Below are positions 17,124 through 28,157 of a stretch of 64,000 bases of DNA, one piece after another (the stretch's first letter is position 1; each line of letters begins with the position of its first letter). Position numbers and translations under genes: made by a program. The notes under the pieces are model-generated. The model did no database searches. It worked only from the letters and a program-made list of their open reading frames with translations, and was not told the origin of the DNA. Source of the stretch: Rahnella sikkimica (GTDB lineage Bacteria; Pseudomonadota; Gammaproteobacteria; Enterobacterales; Enterobacteriaceae); assembly GCF_002951615.1 (NCBI RefSeq), contig NZ_CP019062.1, positions 4,216,001 through 4,280,000 of the forward strand, in the 5' to 3' direction.

Positions 17124-19979
17124 TTACAGCGCAGCGATGGTCGCTTTCTGTTCTGCAATCTTGATTTTGGCTTCACCGCAGGCTGCCAGACGTTCGCGTT
17201 CTTTCGCGACTACGGCTTCCGGCGCACGCGCCACAAAACCTTCGTTAGACAGTTTGCCTTCAATAGACGCAATCTCGCCATCCAGCTTCGCCATCTCTTT
17301 GTCCAGACGCGCCAGCTCGGCATCTTTGTCAATCAGACCGGCCATTGGGATCAGCAATTCAGCGCCTTCAACCAGTTTGGTGACAGACACAGGGCCTTTG
17401 TCGCCAGCAGGCAGAATAGTGATGGATTCAAGACGCGCCAGAGACTGAATGAAGCTCAGGTTCTGTTCCACACGACGCTGTGCATCAGCACTTGCGCCGC
17501 GCAGCAGCAGTTCCAGCGGTTTGGCCGGAGACAGGTTCATCTCAGCACGCACGTTACGGATAGCGATGATCGCCTGCTTGATCCACTCGAGATCGGCCAG
17601 CGCCAGTTCGTCTGCTTTCGCCGCGTCGAATTCCGGGAACGGCTGCAACATGATGGTTTCTGCGGTGATGCCTTTCAGCGTTTTAACGCGCTGCCAGATG
17701 GTTTCGGTGATGAACGGAATGATCGGATGCGCAAGACGCAGCAAACCTTCCAGCACTTCAACCAGCGTATGGCGTGTGCCGCGCAGTTGTGTTTCGCTGC
17801 CGCCGTTCATCACAGGTTTAGTCAGCTCCAGATACCAGTCGCAGAACTGGTTCCAGGTGAACTCATACAAAATACCGGCGGCCAGATCGAAGCGGTAGTT
17901 GTCCATCGCTTCGCGGTACGCTTTCACCGTGCGGTTATATTCCGCGAGGATCCAGCGGTCAGCCAGAGACAGCTCAAGTTCGCCGCCGTTCAGGCCACAA
18001 TCCTGATCTTCTGTGTTCATCAGCACGAAGCGGCTGGCGTTCCACAGTTTGTTACAGAAGTTGCGGTAACCTTCCAGGCGTTTCATGTCCCAGTTGATGT
18101 CACGGCCGGTCGAAGCCAGTGCCGCCAGCGTGAAGCGCAGGGCGTCAGTGCCGTGCGGTTCGATGCCGTTCGGGAATTGCTTCTCGGTGCGCTTGCGGAT
18201 TTTCTCTGCCAGCTGCGGCTGCATCATGTTGCCGGTACGTTTTTCCAGCAAATCTTCCAGCGAGATACCGTCGATCATATCCAGCGGATCGATAACGTTA
18301 CCTTTGGACTTGGACATTTTCTGCCCTTCGTCATCGCGGATCAGACCGGTCATGTAAACGGTGTGGAACGGAACTTGTGGCTTGCCGTCTTCATCTTTCA
18401 CAAAGTGCATGGTCATCATGATCATGCGCGCGATCCAGAAGAAAATGATGTCGAAGCCGCTGACTACCACGCTTGACGGGTGGAAGGCTTTGAGATCAGG
18501 CGTCTGCTCAGGCCAGCCCAGCGTGGAGAATGTCCACAGGCCGGAAGAGAACCAGGTGTCGAGCACGTCTTCATCCTGAGTCAGAACCACGTCTGCGCCC
18601 AGATTATTTTCGCTGCGGACTTCCGCTTCGTCGCGGCCAACAAATACGTTGCCTTCGGCGTCATACCACGCCGGAATGCGGTGTCCCCACCACAGCTGAC
18701 GGGAAATACACCAGTCCTGAATGTCACGCATCCAGCTGAAATACATGTTTTCGTACTGTTTCGGTACGAACTGGATATCGCCCTGTTCAACGGCTTCCAC
18801 CGCGACTTTCGCCAGCGGTGCGGTACGGACGTACCACTGGTCGGTCAGCATTGGCTCAATAACCACGCCGCCACGGTCGCCGTAAGGAACGGTCAGATCG
18901 TGAGGTTTGATTTCTTCCAGCAAACCGGCTTCTTCAAACGCAGCAACCACGGCTTTACGTGCGGCAAAGCGCTCGAGGCCACGGAATTGCTCAGGGATAT
19001 CGTTGCAGCACGCATCGCTTTCTTCGCCGTTGGTGTCGAACACTTCAGCGATCTGGCGGATATCGCCATCAAAAGTCAGGATGTTGATCATCGGCAGGCC
19101 ATGACGTTTACCGACTTCATAGTCGTTAAAGTCATGCGCTGGCGTGATTTTCACGCAGCCGGTGCCTTTTTCCATGTCGGCGTGTTCGTCGCCCAGAATC
19201 GGAATACGGCGGCCAACCAGCGGCAGGATAATCTCTTTGCCGATCAGATCTTTGTAACGCGGATCTTCCGGGTTAACGGCCACGCCGGTATCACCGAGGA
19301 CGGTTTCCGGACGGGTGGTCGCAACCACCAGATAATCTTTGCCTTCAGCAGTTTTCGCGCCGTCAGCCAGCGGATAGCGCAGGTGCCACATGGAACCTTT
19401 GGATTCGCGGTTTTCAACCTCGAGGTCAGAAATCGCGGTGCGCAGTTTTGGATCCCAGTTCACCAGGCGCTTGCCACGGTAAATCAGATCTTCTTTGTAC
19501 AGACGTACGAAAACTTCGCGAACGGCGTTGGACAGGCCTTCGTCCATGGTAAAGCGCTCACGCTCCCAGTCCACGGAATCGCCCAGACGGCGCATCTGAC
19601 GGGTGATGGTACCGCCCGATTCTGCTTTCCAGTCCCAGATTTTGTCGATGAATGCTTCACGGCCGTAGTCGTGACGGGTTTTGCCTTCTTCAGCAGCAAT
19701 CTTACGCTCAACCACCATCTGCGTTGCGATACCCGCATGGTCAGTCCCCGCCTGCCACAGGGTGTTTTTACCCTGCATGCGCTGATAGCGGATCATGGCG
19801 TCCATGATGGTTTGCTGGAAAGCATGACCCATGTGCAAGCTGCCGGTAACGTTCGGCGGCGGGATCATGATGGCAAAGCTTTCTTTACGGGTATCACCAT
19901 GTGGCTTGAAATAGCCCTGTTGTTCCCAGTGCTCGTAAAGCGGCTGCTCGATGTCTTGCGGGTTATATGTCTTATCCAT
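17124..19979 (-). CDS. valS: Valine-tRNA ligase
   Basis: The 951-residue class I synthetase charges tRNA-Val with valine and has the same length as the E. coli enzyme. The HIGH signature is HMGH at residues 49-52 in [14 protein letters not shown]. The KMSKS signature is in [17 protein letters not shown] near residue 555. The CP1 editing domain ([18 protein letters not shown]) and a C-terminal coiled-coil (about residues 885-951) are complete. Its start overlaps the holC end by 8 bp, the same coupling as in related enterobacteria. A strong terminator follows. Confidence 0.98.
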   Translation of the reverse strand: MDKTYNPQDIEQPLYEHWEQQGYFKPHGDTRKESFAIMIPPPNVTGSLHMGHAFQQTIMDAMIRYQRMQGKNTLWQAGTDHAGIATQMVVERKIAAEEGKTRHDYGREAFIDKIWDWKAESGGTITRQMRRLGDSVDWERERFTMDEGLSNAVREVFVRLYKEDLIYRGKRLVNWDPKLRTAISDLEVENRESKGSMWHLRYPLADGAKTAEGKDYLVVATTRPETVLGDTGVAVNPEDPRYKDLIGKEIILPLVGRRIPILGDEHADMEKGTGCVKITPAHDFNDYEVGKRHGLPMINILTFDGDIRQIAEVFDTNGEESDACCNDIPEQFRGLERFAARKAVVAAFEEAGLLEEIKPHDLTVPYGDRGGVVIEPMLTDQWYVRTAPLAKVAVEAVEQGDIQFVPKQYENMYFSWMRDIQDWCISRQLWWGHRIPAWYDAEGNVFVGRDEAEVRSENNLGADVVLTQDEDVLDTWFSSGLWTFSTLGWPEQTPDLKAFHPSSVVVSGFDIIFFWIARMIMMTMHFVKDEDGKPQVPFHTVYMTGLIRDDEGQKMSKSKGNVIDPLDMIDGISLEDLLEKRTGNMMQPQLAEKIRKRTEKQFPNGIEPHGTDALRFTLAALASTGRDINWDMKRLEGYRNFCNKLWNASRFVLMNTEDQDCGLNGGELELSLADRWILAEYNRTVKAYREAMDNYRFDLAAGILYEFTWNQFCDWYLELTKPVMNGGSETQLRGTRHTLVEVLEGLLRLAHPIIPFITETIWQRVKTLKGITAETIMLQPFPEFDAAKADELALADLEWIKQAIIAIRNVRAEMNLSPAKPLELLLRGASADAQRRVEQNLSFIQSLARLESITILPAGDKGPVSVTKLVEGAELLIPMAGLIDKDAELARLDKEMAKLDGEIASIEGKLSNEGFVARAPEAVVAKERERLAACGEAKIKIAEQKATIAAL

Positions 19980-20457
19980 TTCGCTTCGTATTTTCGTCGG
20001 TCAATGTGGTGACTGAGGGCGGCGTGGCCGTCGTCAAAGAGAAACCCACGCTGCGATAGGCTTTGTAGCGTTCGCGCGCAAGCTGTTTAAGGGAATCTTC
20101 GTAAGGAACGAAGTCTACCACTTCATGGAAAGCAGTAGCAAAATCTGCAAATTCAGGCAGGAGGCTGATCAGCAGGTCGCGTGGCGCATTGCCGCGCTTA
20201 CCCGGCCAGCAAAGCTCCACCGGCGCACCAAATCTCGGGCCTTCGCCCGCCAGATTGTGTGGCACAAAGTGGTTGGGATCGCGCTTCCACAGCGCTTCAT
20301 CCAGACGCTCGGCCTGTTTTTGATCTTCACAGGCCAGCAGAACACGTTTGCCCATCCGGTAACGTTCAGCGGCGACCTGACAGGCCAGCGCTTCGTGTGA
20401 GCTGAGCTCGCCACTTGCATCCGGCGCATCGAGAAGAAAGAAGGTTGCCTGTTTCAT
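19972..20457 (-). CDS. holC: DNA polymerase III subunit chi
   Basis: The 161-residue protein is the chi subunit of the clamp-loader complex, which binds SSB and links the loader to single-stranded DNA at the fork. The N-terminus ([12 protein letters not shown]) and the segment [26 protein letters not shown] are typical. It is about 14 residues longer than the E. coli protein, mainly by a Ser/Thr-rich C-terminal tail that overlaps the valS start. Its place between pepA and valS is conserved. Confidence 0.95.
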   Translation of the reverse strand: MKQATFFLLDAPDASGELSSHEALACQVAAERYRMGKRVLLACEDQKQAERLDEALWKRDPNHFVPHNLAGEGPRFGAPVELCWPGKRGNAPRDLLISLLPEFADFATAFHEVVDFVPYEDSLKQLARERYKAYRSVGFSLTTATPPSVTTLTDENTKRNG

Positions 20458-20480
20458 GATGAGTTCACTGTGCTGCTGAG

Positions 20481-20509
20481 AAAAAACAGGGGCGCAACTG
20501 GGTGCGCCC
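20481..20509 (-). terminator. Rho-independent terminator of pepA
   Basis: On the minus strand GGGCGCA, CCCAGT, TGCGCCC forms a 7-bp stem followed by CTG and TTTTTT. It lies between the pepA stop and the holC start, so holC-valS needs its own promoter or partial read-through. Confidence 0.85.
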
Positions 20510-20575
20510 GCCTGTGAAGGGTCTGATGTGTTTCCAGATCCTGATGGGGGAATTATACCTTATTTAGCGAATGAA

Positions 20576-22102
<1,527 letters not shown>

Positions 22103-22365
22103 TTAAAGACAAGGGCGGGAGGTACGGCTAGAATGAGTCGCCGGAGACACTCTCCCGTCATTGTGTTAACGACCTGTGTTAACCTTAAACGGCGTTAGTT
22201 TTTATTTTGGCGGCTATAAGCAAGTTCCTATAGGACACCCCAAATCTCGGTGTTGTAATACTATTTTAGCTGCGAAGGTTGCCATATGATGAGAATAAAT
22301 GACGGATTAGCGATGAAACTAGCGATTTTCCTTCAAAAAGACAAGTTTTCACAGGCGTATTAAGC

Positions 22366-23460
22366 GTGATCATCATTAGATATCTGGTTAGGGAAACCTT
22401 CAAGAGCCAATTTGCCATTCTGTTCATTTTACTCCTCATCTTCTTCTGTCAGAAGCTGGTCAGAGTGCTTGGAGCAGCGGTCGATGGCGATATCCCAACA
22501 AATTTAGTTCTGTCACTTCTGGGGTTAGGTATTCCGGAAATGGCGCAGCTTATTCTTCCACTCAGCCTGTTCCTCGGTCTGCTGATGACGTTCGGCCGGT
22601 TATATACCGACAGCGAAATTACCGTCATGCATGCGTGCGGCCTTGGAAAACGGTCACTGGTCATCGCAGCGCTGGTTTTGGCGCTGTTTACATCAGTTTT
22701 CGCCGGGATTAATGCCATCTGGCTTAGCCCCTGGTCGTCAAAACATCAGGACGCGGTTCTGGCGGAAGCGAAAGCTAACCCAAGCATGGCGGCGATGGTT
22801 GAAGGCCAGTTCCAGCAGGCGCAGAACGGCAATGCGGTTCTGTTCGTCGGCAGTGTAAAAGGCAAAGAATTCCATAACGTTTTTCTCGCGCAGTTACGCC
22901 CGAACGGCAACCAGCGTCCTTCTGTTGTGGTGGCGGATAAAGGCCATATGCTGCAACGCGCGGACGGCTCACAGCAGGTGATGCTCGACAAAGGCACGCG
23001 CTATGAAGGCACCGCGCTGCTGCGTGATTTCCGCATCACGGACTTCACCGATTACCTGGCTGTTGTCGGGCATCAGGCCGTTCAGCTTGATTCCAACGAG
23101 TCTGACCAGATGACAATGTCACAACTCTGGCATTCCGCTGAGCCCGATGCCCGCGCAGAGCTGAACTGGCGTTTAACGTTAATTGTTTCAGTCTTTATCA
23201 TGGCATTACTGGTGGTTCCGCTCAGCGTAGTGAACCCGCGTCAGGGGCGCGTACTCAGTATGTTGCCGGCCATTTTGCTGTACCTGATTTTCTTCCTGCT
23301 GCAAACCTCGCTGCGCTCAAACGGCGCGAAAGGTAAGCTGGATCCAATGATCTGGATGTGGGGGACGAACCTGCTCTACTTCGGGCTGGCAATGGTTCTG
23401 AATGCATGGGATACCTTGCCGGTTCGTAAGGTCCGCGCGCGTCTGAGAGGAGCTGCCTGA
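22366..23460 (+). CDS. lptF: LPS export ABC transporter permease LptF
   Basis: The 364-residue inner-membrane protein is one of two permeases of the LptB2FG transporter, which extracts lipopolysaccharide from the inner membrane and feeds it to LptC. Three N-terminal and three C-terminal membrane segments flank a periplasmic jelly-roll domain. The start MIIIRYLVRETFKSQ matches E. coli LptF and uses GTG at 22366. The stop overlaps the ATG of lptG by one base (TGATG), giving tight coupling of equal subunits. Confidence 0.97.
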   Translation: MIIIRYLVRETFKSQFAILFILLLIFFCQKLVRVLGAAVDGDIPTNLVLSLLGLGIPEMAQLILPLSLFLGLLMTFGRLYTDSEITVMHACGLGKRSLVIAALVLALFTSVFAGINAIWLSPWSSKHQDAVLAEAKANPSMAAMVEGQFQQAQNGNAVLFVGSVKGKEFHNVFLAQLRPNGNQRPSVVVADKGHMLQRADGSQQVMLDKGTRYEGTALLRDFRITDFTDYLAVVGHQAVQLDSNESDQMTMSQLWHSAEPDARAELNWRLTLIVSVFIMALLVVPLSVVNPRQGRVLSMLPAILLYLIFFLLQTSLRSNGAKGKLDPMIWMWGTNLLYFGLAMVLNAWDTLPVRKVRARLRGAA

Positions 23461-24530
23461 TGTTTGGCGTATTAGACCGGTACATTGGTCGCACTATCTT
23501 TAACACCATCATGATGACGTTGTTCATGCTGGTGTCGCTCTCGGGCATCATCAAATTTGTCGATCAGTTGCGTAAAGTCGGGCAGGGTGGATATTCCGCT
23601 GCGGGCGCGGGGTTGTATACCCTGCTGAGTGTGCCAAAGGATGTCGAAATCTTCTTCCCGATGGCCGCATTGCTCGGTGCATTACTGGGGCTGGGCACAC
23701 TGGCCACGCGCAGTGAGCTGGTGGTGATGCAGGCTTCCGGTTTTACCCGTATGCAGATTGCCGCGTCGGTGATGAAAACCGCGATCCCGCTGGTGTTACT
23801 GACCATGGCGATCGGCGAGTGGGTCGCGCCGCAGGGCGAACAGATGGCGCGTAACTACCGTGCGCAACAGATGTACGGCGGTTCGCTGCTTTCCACCCAG
23901 AACGGTCTCTGGGCGAAAGATGGTCATGATTTTATCTATATCGAACGTGTGGCGGGTGAAAATGAGCTCACCGGCGTCAACATCTATCATTTCGATCAAG
24001 AGAATAAGCTTCAGTCGGTGCGTTACGCGTCTTCAGCGACCTTCGATAAAGGTGTGTGGAATCTTTCTCAGGTGGATGAATCAGACCTGACGGATAAACT
24101 GCAAATCACGGGTTCGCAGACGCTGACCGGCGTGTGGAAAACGAACCTGACACCCGACAAACTGGGCGTTGTCGCACTCGACCCGGACGCGTTATCGATA
24201 AGCGGCCTGCATAATTACGTGAAGTATCTGAAGCAAAGCGGGCAGGAAGCTAAACGGTATCAGCTGAACATGTGGAGCAAGATTTTCTCGCCTCTGTCAG
24301 TTGCCGTTATGATGCTGATGGCGCTCTCGTTCATCTTTGGCCCGCTGCGCAGCGTGCCGATGGGTGTGCGTGTCGTGACCGGTATTTGCTTCGGTTTCCT
24401 GTTCTACGTGCTCGACCAGATTTTCGGCCCGTTAAGCCTGGTTTATAACATTCCGCCGATCCTTGGCGCATTGTTACCGAGCGGATTGTTCTTCGTCATC
24501 AGCATGTTCTTACTGCTGAGAAAACGCTAA
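23460..24530 (+). CDS. lptG: LPS export ABC transporter permease LptG
   Basis: The 356-residue partner permease of LptF has the same architecture of six membrane segments with a periplasmic domain. The N-terminus (FGVLDRYIGRTIFNTIMMT) and the C-terminal SPLSVAVMMLMALSFIFGPL segment are typical. It is the second gene of the two-gene unit and is followed by a strong terminator. Confidence 0.97.
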   Translation: MFGVLDRYIGRTIFNTIMMTLFMLVSLSGIIKFVDQLRKVGQGGYSAAGAGLYTLLSVPKDVEIFFPMAALLGALLGLGTLATRSELVVMQASGFTRMQIAASVMKTAIPLVLLTMAIGEWVAPQGEQMARNYRAQQMYGGSLLSTQNGLWAKDGHDFIYIERVAGENELTGVNIYHFDQENKLQSVRYASSATFDKGVWNLSQVDESDLTDKLQITGSQTLTGVWKTNLTPDKLGVVALDPDALSISGLHNYVKYLKQSGQEAKRYQLNMWSKIFSPLSVAVMMLMALSFIFGPLRSVPMGVRVVTGICFGFLFYVLDQIFGPLSLVYNIPPILGALLPSGLFFVISMFLLLRKR

Positions 24531-24550
24531 ATCTGAGCATCCGGATAAAC

Positions 24551-24578
24551 AAAAAGCAGGCAGTGCCTGCTTTTTTTA
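24551..24578. terminator. Bidirectional terminator between lptG and ampH
   Basis: AGCAGGC pairs with GCCTGCT over a very short loop, with AAAAA before and TTTTTTT after, so it can serve lptG on the plus strand and ampH on the minus strand. The two genes converge here. Confidence 0.85.
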
Positions 24579-24603
24579 CGCCTGTAGTCTGGCTTCGCCG
24601 TCA

Positions 24604-25743
24604 TCAGATCTCGTTATTACGCACCAGATCGGCCACCAGATCGTTCACGCCATCGCTCATATTTTTGAACTTGGTCAGTTCGCTGCGGGTCACGACCACA
24701 AAGACGCCCACGCCGCGCTGCGGAACCATCGCGACATACGTGATAAAGCCGCCGCCACCACCGGTTTTCTGAATAATGCGTGGGAGCAACGGCGTTGGCG
24801 CCATCGTTACCCAGCCCATTCCCAGTGAATCTGCCATGCCCGGCACGTCCATCCCTTTCAGCGAGACCAGATCGGTACGCTTGTAATACATCTTCTGCGC
24901 CATTTCAGCCGTGGTGGTGCGCTGCCCGAGGAACTGACGCATCCAGCGGCTCATATCTGCAGGCGTGGAATAAATGCCACCGCTGCCCGCGGCTGCAATG
25001 GTGTTAATGCAAGGGCTTGGACGCAGACCCTCCATCAGGCGCGAACACTGGCTGGCGTTCGGCGTCAGGGTCGTGTCCACCATGCCTAGCGGCTGCGTTA
25101 TCTGATCGCGCAACAGTTGCGTATACGGCTGATTGGCGGCTTTCGATAACGCATCAGAAAGCAGGTCAAAGGCCAGGTTGGAGTAAGCCGCGCGCGCGCC
25201 AGGCGGAGTTGTCATTTTGGCCACGCTCAGCCAACTCCAGCGATCGCTTTTTGTCGGCCAGGTAAAGACCGCGCGATTCGCCGCGCCGCCCGGCTGCTCA
25301 CGCGGCAGGCCGCTGGTGTGCGTCGCCAGATTCAGCAGGGTAATTGGATTTGTGCCGCTATAAGAAGGCACACGCGCACCGGCTGGCGCGTATTTACGCA
25401 ACGGATCGTTAATGCTGACTTTACCCTGCTGCGCCATTTTGACCAGCACTTCGCTGGTAATCAGCTTGGTCAGGGAAGCAATACGAATGACAGAGTCTTC
25501 ACGCGGACGCATTTCAGAGCCGGGACGCGTCTCCCCAAAACTGCGGAAAACCTGCTGATTGTTATCCACCACCACCAGCGCCATTCCCATCGCGCCGCTG
25601 CCGTAAAAGATGTGTTCTGCATGGTCATCCACGACCTGCGACGCCAGACGCGCATTTTGCTGCGCGTGGCTCCATAAAGGCGTACTGGCAAAAGCCAGCG
25701 CGAGGAGCGAAAGGGAGAGTTTTTTCAACAAACGGGTATCCAT
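24604..25743 (-). CDS. ampH: D-alanyl-D-alanine carboxypeptidase/endopeptidase AmpH
   Basis: The 379-residue protein is a class C beta-lactamase-like penicillin-binding protein that trims peptidoglycan peptides in the periplasm. It has an N-terminal signal peptide (KKLSLSLLALAFA, cleavage probably after SHA), the S-x-x-K box Ser90-Leu-Thr-Lys93, the Y-S-N box at 187-189 and the C-terminal K-T-G in IIQKTGGGGGFITYVAM. The similarity to E. coli AmpH is continuous. I chose ATG 25743, which places the signal peptide at the N-terminus; an in-frame start 96 nt upstream would bury it. It converges with lptG and lies upstream of leuX. Confidence 0.92.
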   Translation of the reverse strand: MDTRLLKKLSLSLLALAFASTPLWSHAQQNARLASQVVDDHAEHIFYGSGAMGMALVVVDNNQQVFRSFGETRPGSEMRPREDSVIRIASLTKLITSEVLVKMAQQGKVSINDPLRKYAPAGARVPSYSGTNPITLLNLATHTSGLPREQPGGAANRAVFTWPTKSDRWSWLSVAKMTTPPGARAAYSNLAFDLLSDALSKAANQPYTQLLRDQITQPLGMVDTTLTPNASQCSRLMEGLRPSPCINTIAAAGSGGIYSTPADMSRWMRQFLGQRTTTAEMAQKMYYKRTDLVSLKGMDVPGMADSLGMGWVTMAPTPLLPRIIQKTGGGGGFITYVAMVPQRGVGVFVVVTRSELTKFKNMSDGVNDLVADLVRNNEI

Positions 25744-25905
25744 CAACAGGCCATAAACTATTCGTGATTTGTATACTAATGCGAAGTTTAAAAATCGGCA
25801 TTGGAAAAACGAGCACAAACGGAAGATTTTTGTCAGCAAAACCCCGCCGCCCTGCGGCTGATGTCTGTTTTTTCAACACTTAAACCGAACAACGCCGGAT
25901 AACTA

Positions 25906-25933
25906 TTGCGTGACCGGCTGGGCTGGGTATAAT
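25906..25933 (+). promoter_or_regulatory. Promoter of leuX
   Basis: TTGCGT at 25906-25911 and TATAAT at 25928-25933 are separated by 16 bp, and the GC-rich discriminator GCCC follows, as is common in stringently controlled tRNA promoters. The tRNA begins 29 bp downstream. Confidence 0.8.
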
Positions 25934-25962
25934 GCCCACGTTTTCCGCATACTACTTTCAGT

Positions 25963-26047
25963 GCCGAAGTGGCGAAATCGGTAGACGCAGTTGATTCAAA
26001 ATCAACCATCGAAAGATGTGCCGGTTCGATTCCGGCCTTCGGCACCA
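25963..26047 (+). tRNA. leuX: tRNA-Leu (anticodon CAA)
   Basis: This is an 85-nt class II tRNA with the acceptor pair GCCGAAG/CTTCGGC, discriminator A, encoded CCA, and a long variable arm. The anticodon stem GTTGA/TCAAC holds the loop TTCAAAA, giving anticodon CAA (reads UUG). It is nearly identical to E. coli leuX, a well-known integration hot spot. Its 3' end is the left boundary of the accessory region. Confidence 0.98.
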
Positions 26048-26133
26048 TTAGTATGTAAATAGACCTCAACTGAGGTCTTTTTTTATGCCTAAAATCCAGT
26101 CCCCGCAAGGCTCCTCTCGCTTTTTCAGTCAAC
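26031..26133 (+). repeat. attL-type direct repeat (leuX 3' end plus terminator)
   Basis: About 103 bases starting in the leuX T-arm (TCCGGCCTTCGG) recur in direct orientation at 47001-47102 with a few differences (for example one G fewer before CACCA, and ATGCC against ATGTC). The tRNA terminator lies inside. These are the footprints of site-specific insertion at the tRNA 3' end. Confidence 0.85.
26061..26084 (+). terminator. Terminator of leuX
   Basis: AGACCTC, AACT, GAGGTCT forms a perfect 7-bp stem followed by seven T. It lies 13 bp after the tRNA. Confidence 0.9.
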
Positions 26134-26171
26134 ATAAGTCAACCTGATTCAATCTACATCAACTTACTGAT

Positions 26172-26220
26172 GTGGGTACAATTGTGGGTATATCCCGCTT
26201 CGATAATGTTTGTACCCACA
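26172..26220. other. Candidate integrase arm-type sites, left end
   Basis: Two direct copies GTGGGTACA (26172-26180) and GTGGGTATA (26184-26192) and one inverted copy TGTACCCACA (26211-26220) lie between the left repeat and the integrase start. Similar GCGGGTACA words occur just before the right repeat. The function is inferred from their paired position. Confidence 0.5.
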
Positions 26221-26245
26221 CAGAACCTTTGAAAGGATATTCAAC

Positions 26246-27517
26246 ATGGCTCTGAGTGATGTGAAGGTTCGTACAGCCAAGCCTGAAGCTAAAGCGTATA
26301 AGCTCACAGATGGCGACGGCATGGTGTTGCTGGTTCATCCTAACGGTTCAAAGTACTGGCGCTTACGTTATCGCTTTGATGGTAAGGAGAAGATGCTGGC
26401 GCTGGGCATATACCCAGAAGTAACGCTTGCTGATGCCAGGGCGCGACGTGATGAAGCTCGTAAGCAGTTAGCGAACGGCATTGACCCTAGTGATAAAAAG
26501 AAAACAGATAAGATCGAGCAAGCTGAAACTCGGACATTCAAAGAAGTTGCGATTGAATGGCATGCCACCAATCAAAAGTGGTCAAAGGATCATAGCAATC
26601 GTGTTTTGAAAACCCTGGAGGACTACCTCTTTCCTACTATCGGTAAATGCAATATCACCGAACTTAAAACCTGCGATTTGCTGGCGCCCATTAAAGCCGT
26701 AGAGAAGTCAGGTCGTCTTGAAGTAGCTTCTCGTCTTCAGCAGCGTACGACAGCAATCATGCGCTATGCCGTACAAAGCGGTTTGACCGATTATAATCCC
26801 GCGCAGGAAATGGCTGGAGCTGTCGCTACAGCAAAACGGCAACACCGTCCCGCCTTAGAACTTAGCCGTACTCCTGAACTCCTTCATCGTATCGACACCT
26901 ACACCGGCAGACCGCTCACTCGTTTGGCTATAGAGATGACATTGCTGGTCTTTATCCGTTCAAGTGAGTTGCGTTTCGCCCGCTGGTCAGAGATCGACTT
27001 CGAGACAGCCATGTGGACGATACCGGCAGATCGCGAACCATTGGAAGGCGTTAAGCATTCTCACCGTGGATCTAAGATGCGAACGCCGCACCTGGTCCCC
27101 TTATCTCGTCAGGCCCTTGCGGTCCTTGAGAAAATAAAACGGCTAAATGGCAATCGCGATTTAATTTTCGTTGGCGATCATGACCCGCGTAAACCGATGA
27201 GTGAAAACACGGTAAACAATGCACTTCGGGTAATGGGCTACGATACGAAAGTAGAAGTCTGCGGTCACGGTTTTAGAACCATGGCATGTAGTTCTTTAAT
27301 CGAGTCAGGGATGTGGTCAAAGGATGCGGTAGAACGGCAGATGAGCCATCAGGAGCGTAACTCTGTACGTGCGTCTTACATTCATAAGGCAGAGCACTTG
27401 GATGAACGCAGGCTAATGCTGCAGTGGTGGGCTGATTTTCTGGATGCGAATCGAGAAAAAAGCTTTTCTCCTTTTGATTATGCAAAAACCAATAACCCAT
27501 TAAGTCAGAATAATTAA
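26246..27517 (+). CDS. Tyrosine-type integrase of P4 family (intact)
   Basis: The 423-residue recombinase has an N-terminal DUF4102 arm-binding domain (LTDGDGMVLLVHPNGSKYWR), a SAM-like core-binding domain and a C-terminal catalytic domain. Visible catalytic residues are the first Arg in RSSELRFARW near residue 239, His341 and Arg344 in GHGFRTMACS, and Tyr378 in RASYIHKAEHLDERR. I chose ATG 26246, preceded by GAAAGGA; a TTG start 36 nt upstream overlaps the arm-type words. It should catalyse insertion and excision at the leuX 3' end. A close but broken paralogue lies at 47216-49250. Confidence 0.94.
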   Translation: MALSDVKVRTAKPEAKAYKLTDGDGMVLLVHPNGSKYWRLRYRFDGKEKMLALGIYPEVTLADARARRDEARKQLANGIDPSDKKKTDKIEQAETRTFKEVAIEWHATNQKWSKDHSNRVLKTLEDYLFPTIGKCNITELKTCDLLAPIKAVEKSGRLEVASRLQQRTTAIMRYAVQSGLTDYNPAQEMAGAVATAKRQHRPALELSRTPELLHRIDTYTGRPLTRLAIEMTLLVFIRSSELRFARWSEIDFETAMWTIPADREPLEGVKHSHRGSKMRTPHLVPLSRQALAVLEKIKRLNGNRDLIFVGDHDPRKPMSENTVNNALRVMGYDTKVEVCGHGFRTMACSSLIESGMWSKDAVERQMSHQERNSVRASYIHKAEHLDERRLMLQWWADFLDANREKSFSPFDYAKTNNPLSQNN

Positions 27518-27878
27518 CTATGCAAGAAAGCTGATAGCAATAGTTGGATCTAGCAGATTGAGTTGATTTAATCGGCTTTACGGGCATAGCCGCATCCTGC
27601 GATGCCCCATTCAGCTATCTAGCAACGATGGTTGGATGAGGCATAAAAAGATGTAAATGTGTCATAGTCACAAATAAGGAATATCTTCAGGAAACTGACC
27701 CAGGAATTTGATTTCGTAGACGCCAGTGAGAAAATCTCGATGGCTGATTTGCCCCAATATATTTTCTTTGCTCGAAAACCGTACAATCAGAGCCGCTGAA
27801 CGTTTTAATCATTGAACCTGATGTCAGATTTAGCTAATTTAGCTAAATTAGCTATTACGTCCATGGATGCCAGTCGTT
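27518..27878. promoter_or_regulatory. Gap between integrase and defence operon, with three TTAGCTAA iterons
   Basis: No gene is visible in most of this stretch. Near its end, at 27830-27855, the palindromic word TTAGCTAA occurs three times with a strict 9-bp period (starts at 27830, 27839 and 27848), 24 bp before the small HTH gene. Such evenly spaced palindromes are typical operator arrays; the product of the following gene is the natural candidate ligand. Confidence 0.6.
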
Positions 27879-28118
27879 ATGAATGAAAACGAAATATACC
27901 ATTGTATCCAGCAAGCGCTATCCGGAGCACCACGTAACCAATACACCGTCGAGCTGCATCTGCAAATGATCAAGTATGCTGACGAGTTGGAACACATTAC
28001 GGCAAAAGCCTTTTGCGAAGGTACCGGCCTGAGCCAGAGCCTCGGTACTGAATTCAGCAAAATGCGTAACTTAACCCGTCGGCTGAAAGCAGCCGGTCTG
28101 AACACCGATCTGCTGTAA
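27879..28118 (+). CDS. Small HTH-like protein at the head of the restriction operon
   Basis: The 79-residue protein (MNENEIYHCIQQALSGAPRN at its start) is predicted to be mostly helical, with a possible helix-turn-helix around ITAKAFCEGTGLSQSLGTEF. Similar short proteins are found directly before type I methylase genes; I do not know a demonstrated function. Start ATG 27879 is favoured by the protein pattern; an in-frame ATG at 27867 would add four residues. hsdM follows after 39 bp. A regulatory role like that of restriction controller proteins is an inference from place and size. Confidence 0.7.
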   Translation: MNENEIYHCIQQALSGAPRNQYTVELHLQMIKYADELEHITAKAFCEGTGLSQSLGTEFSKMRNLTRRLKAAGLNTDLL

Positions 28119-28157
28119 CCCGCTTACGGCACCTCATCGCGCGAAACGAGATATTTA

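Noticed and set aside
18480..20012. Plus-strand frame of 510 codons antisense to valS
   Set aside because: valS on the other strand is certain, and the antisense product has no domain pattern.
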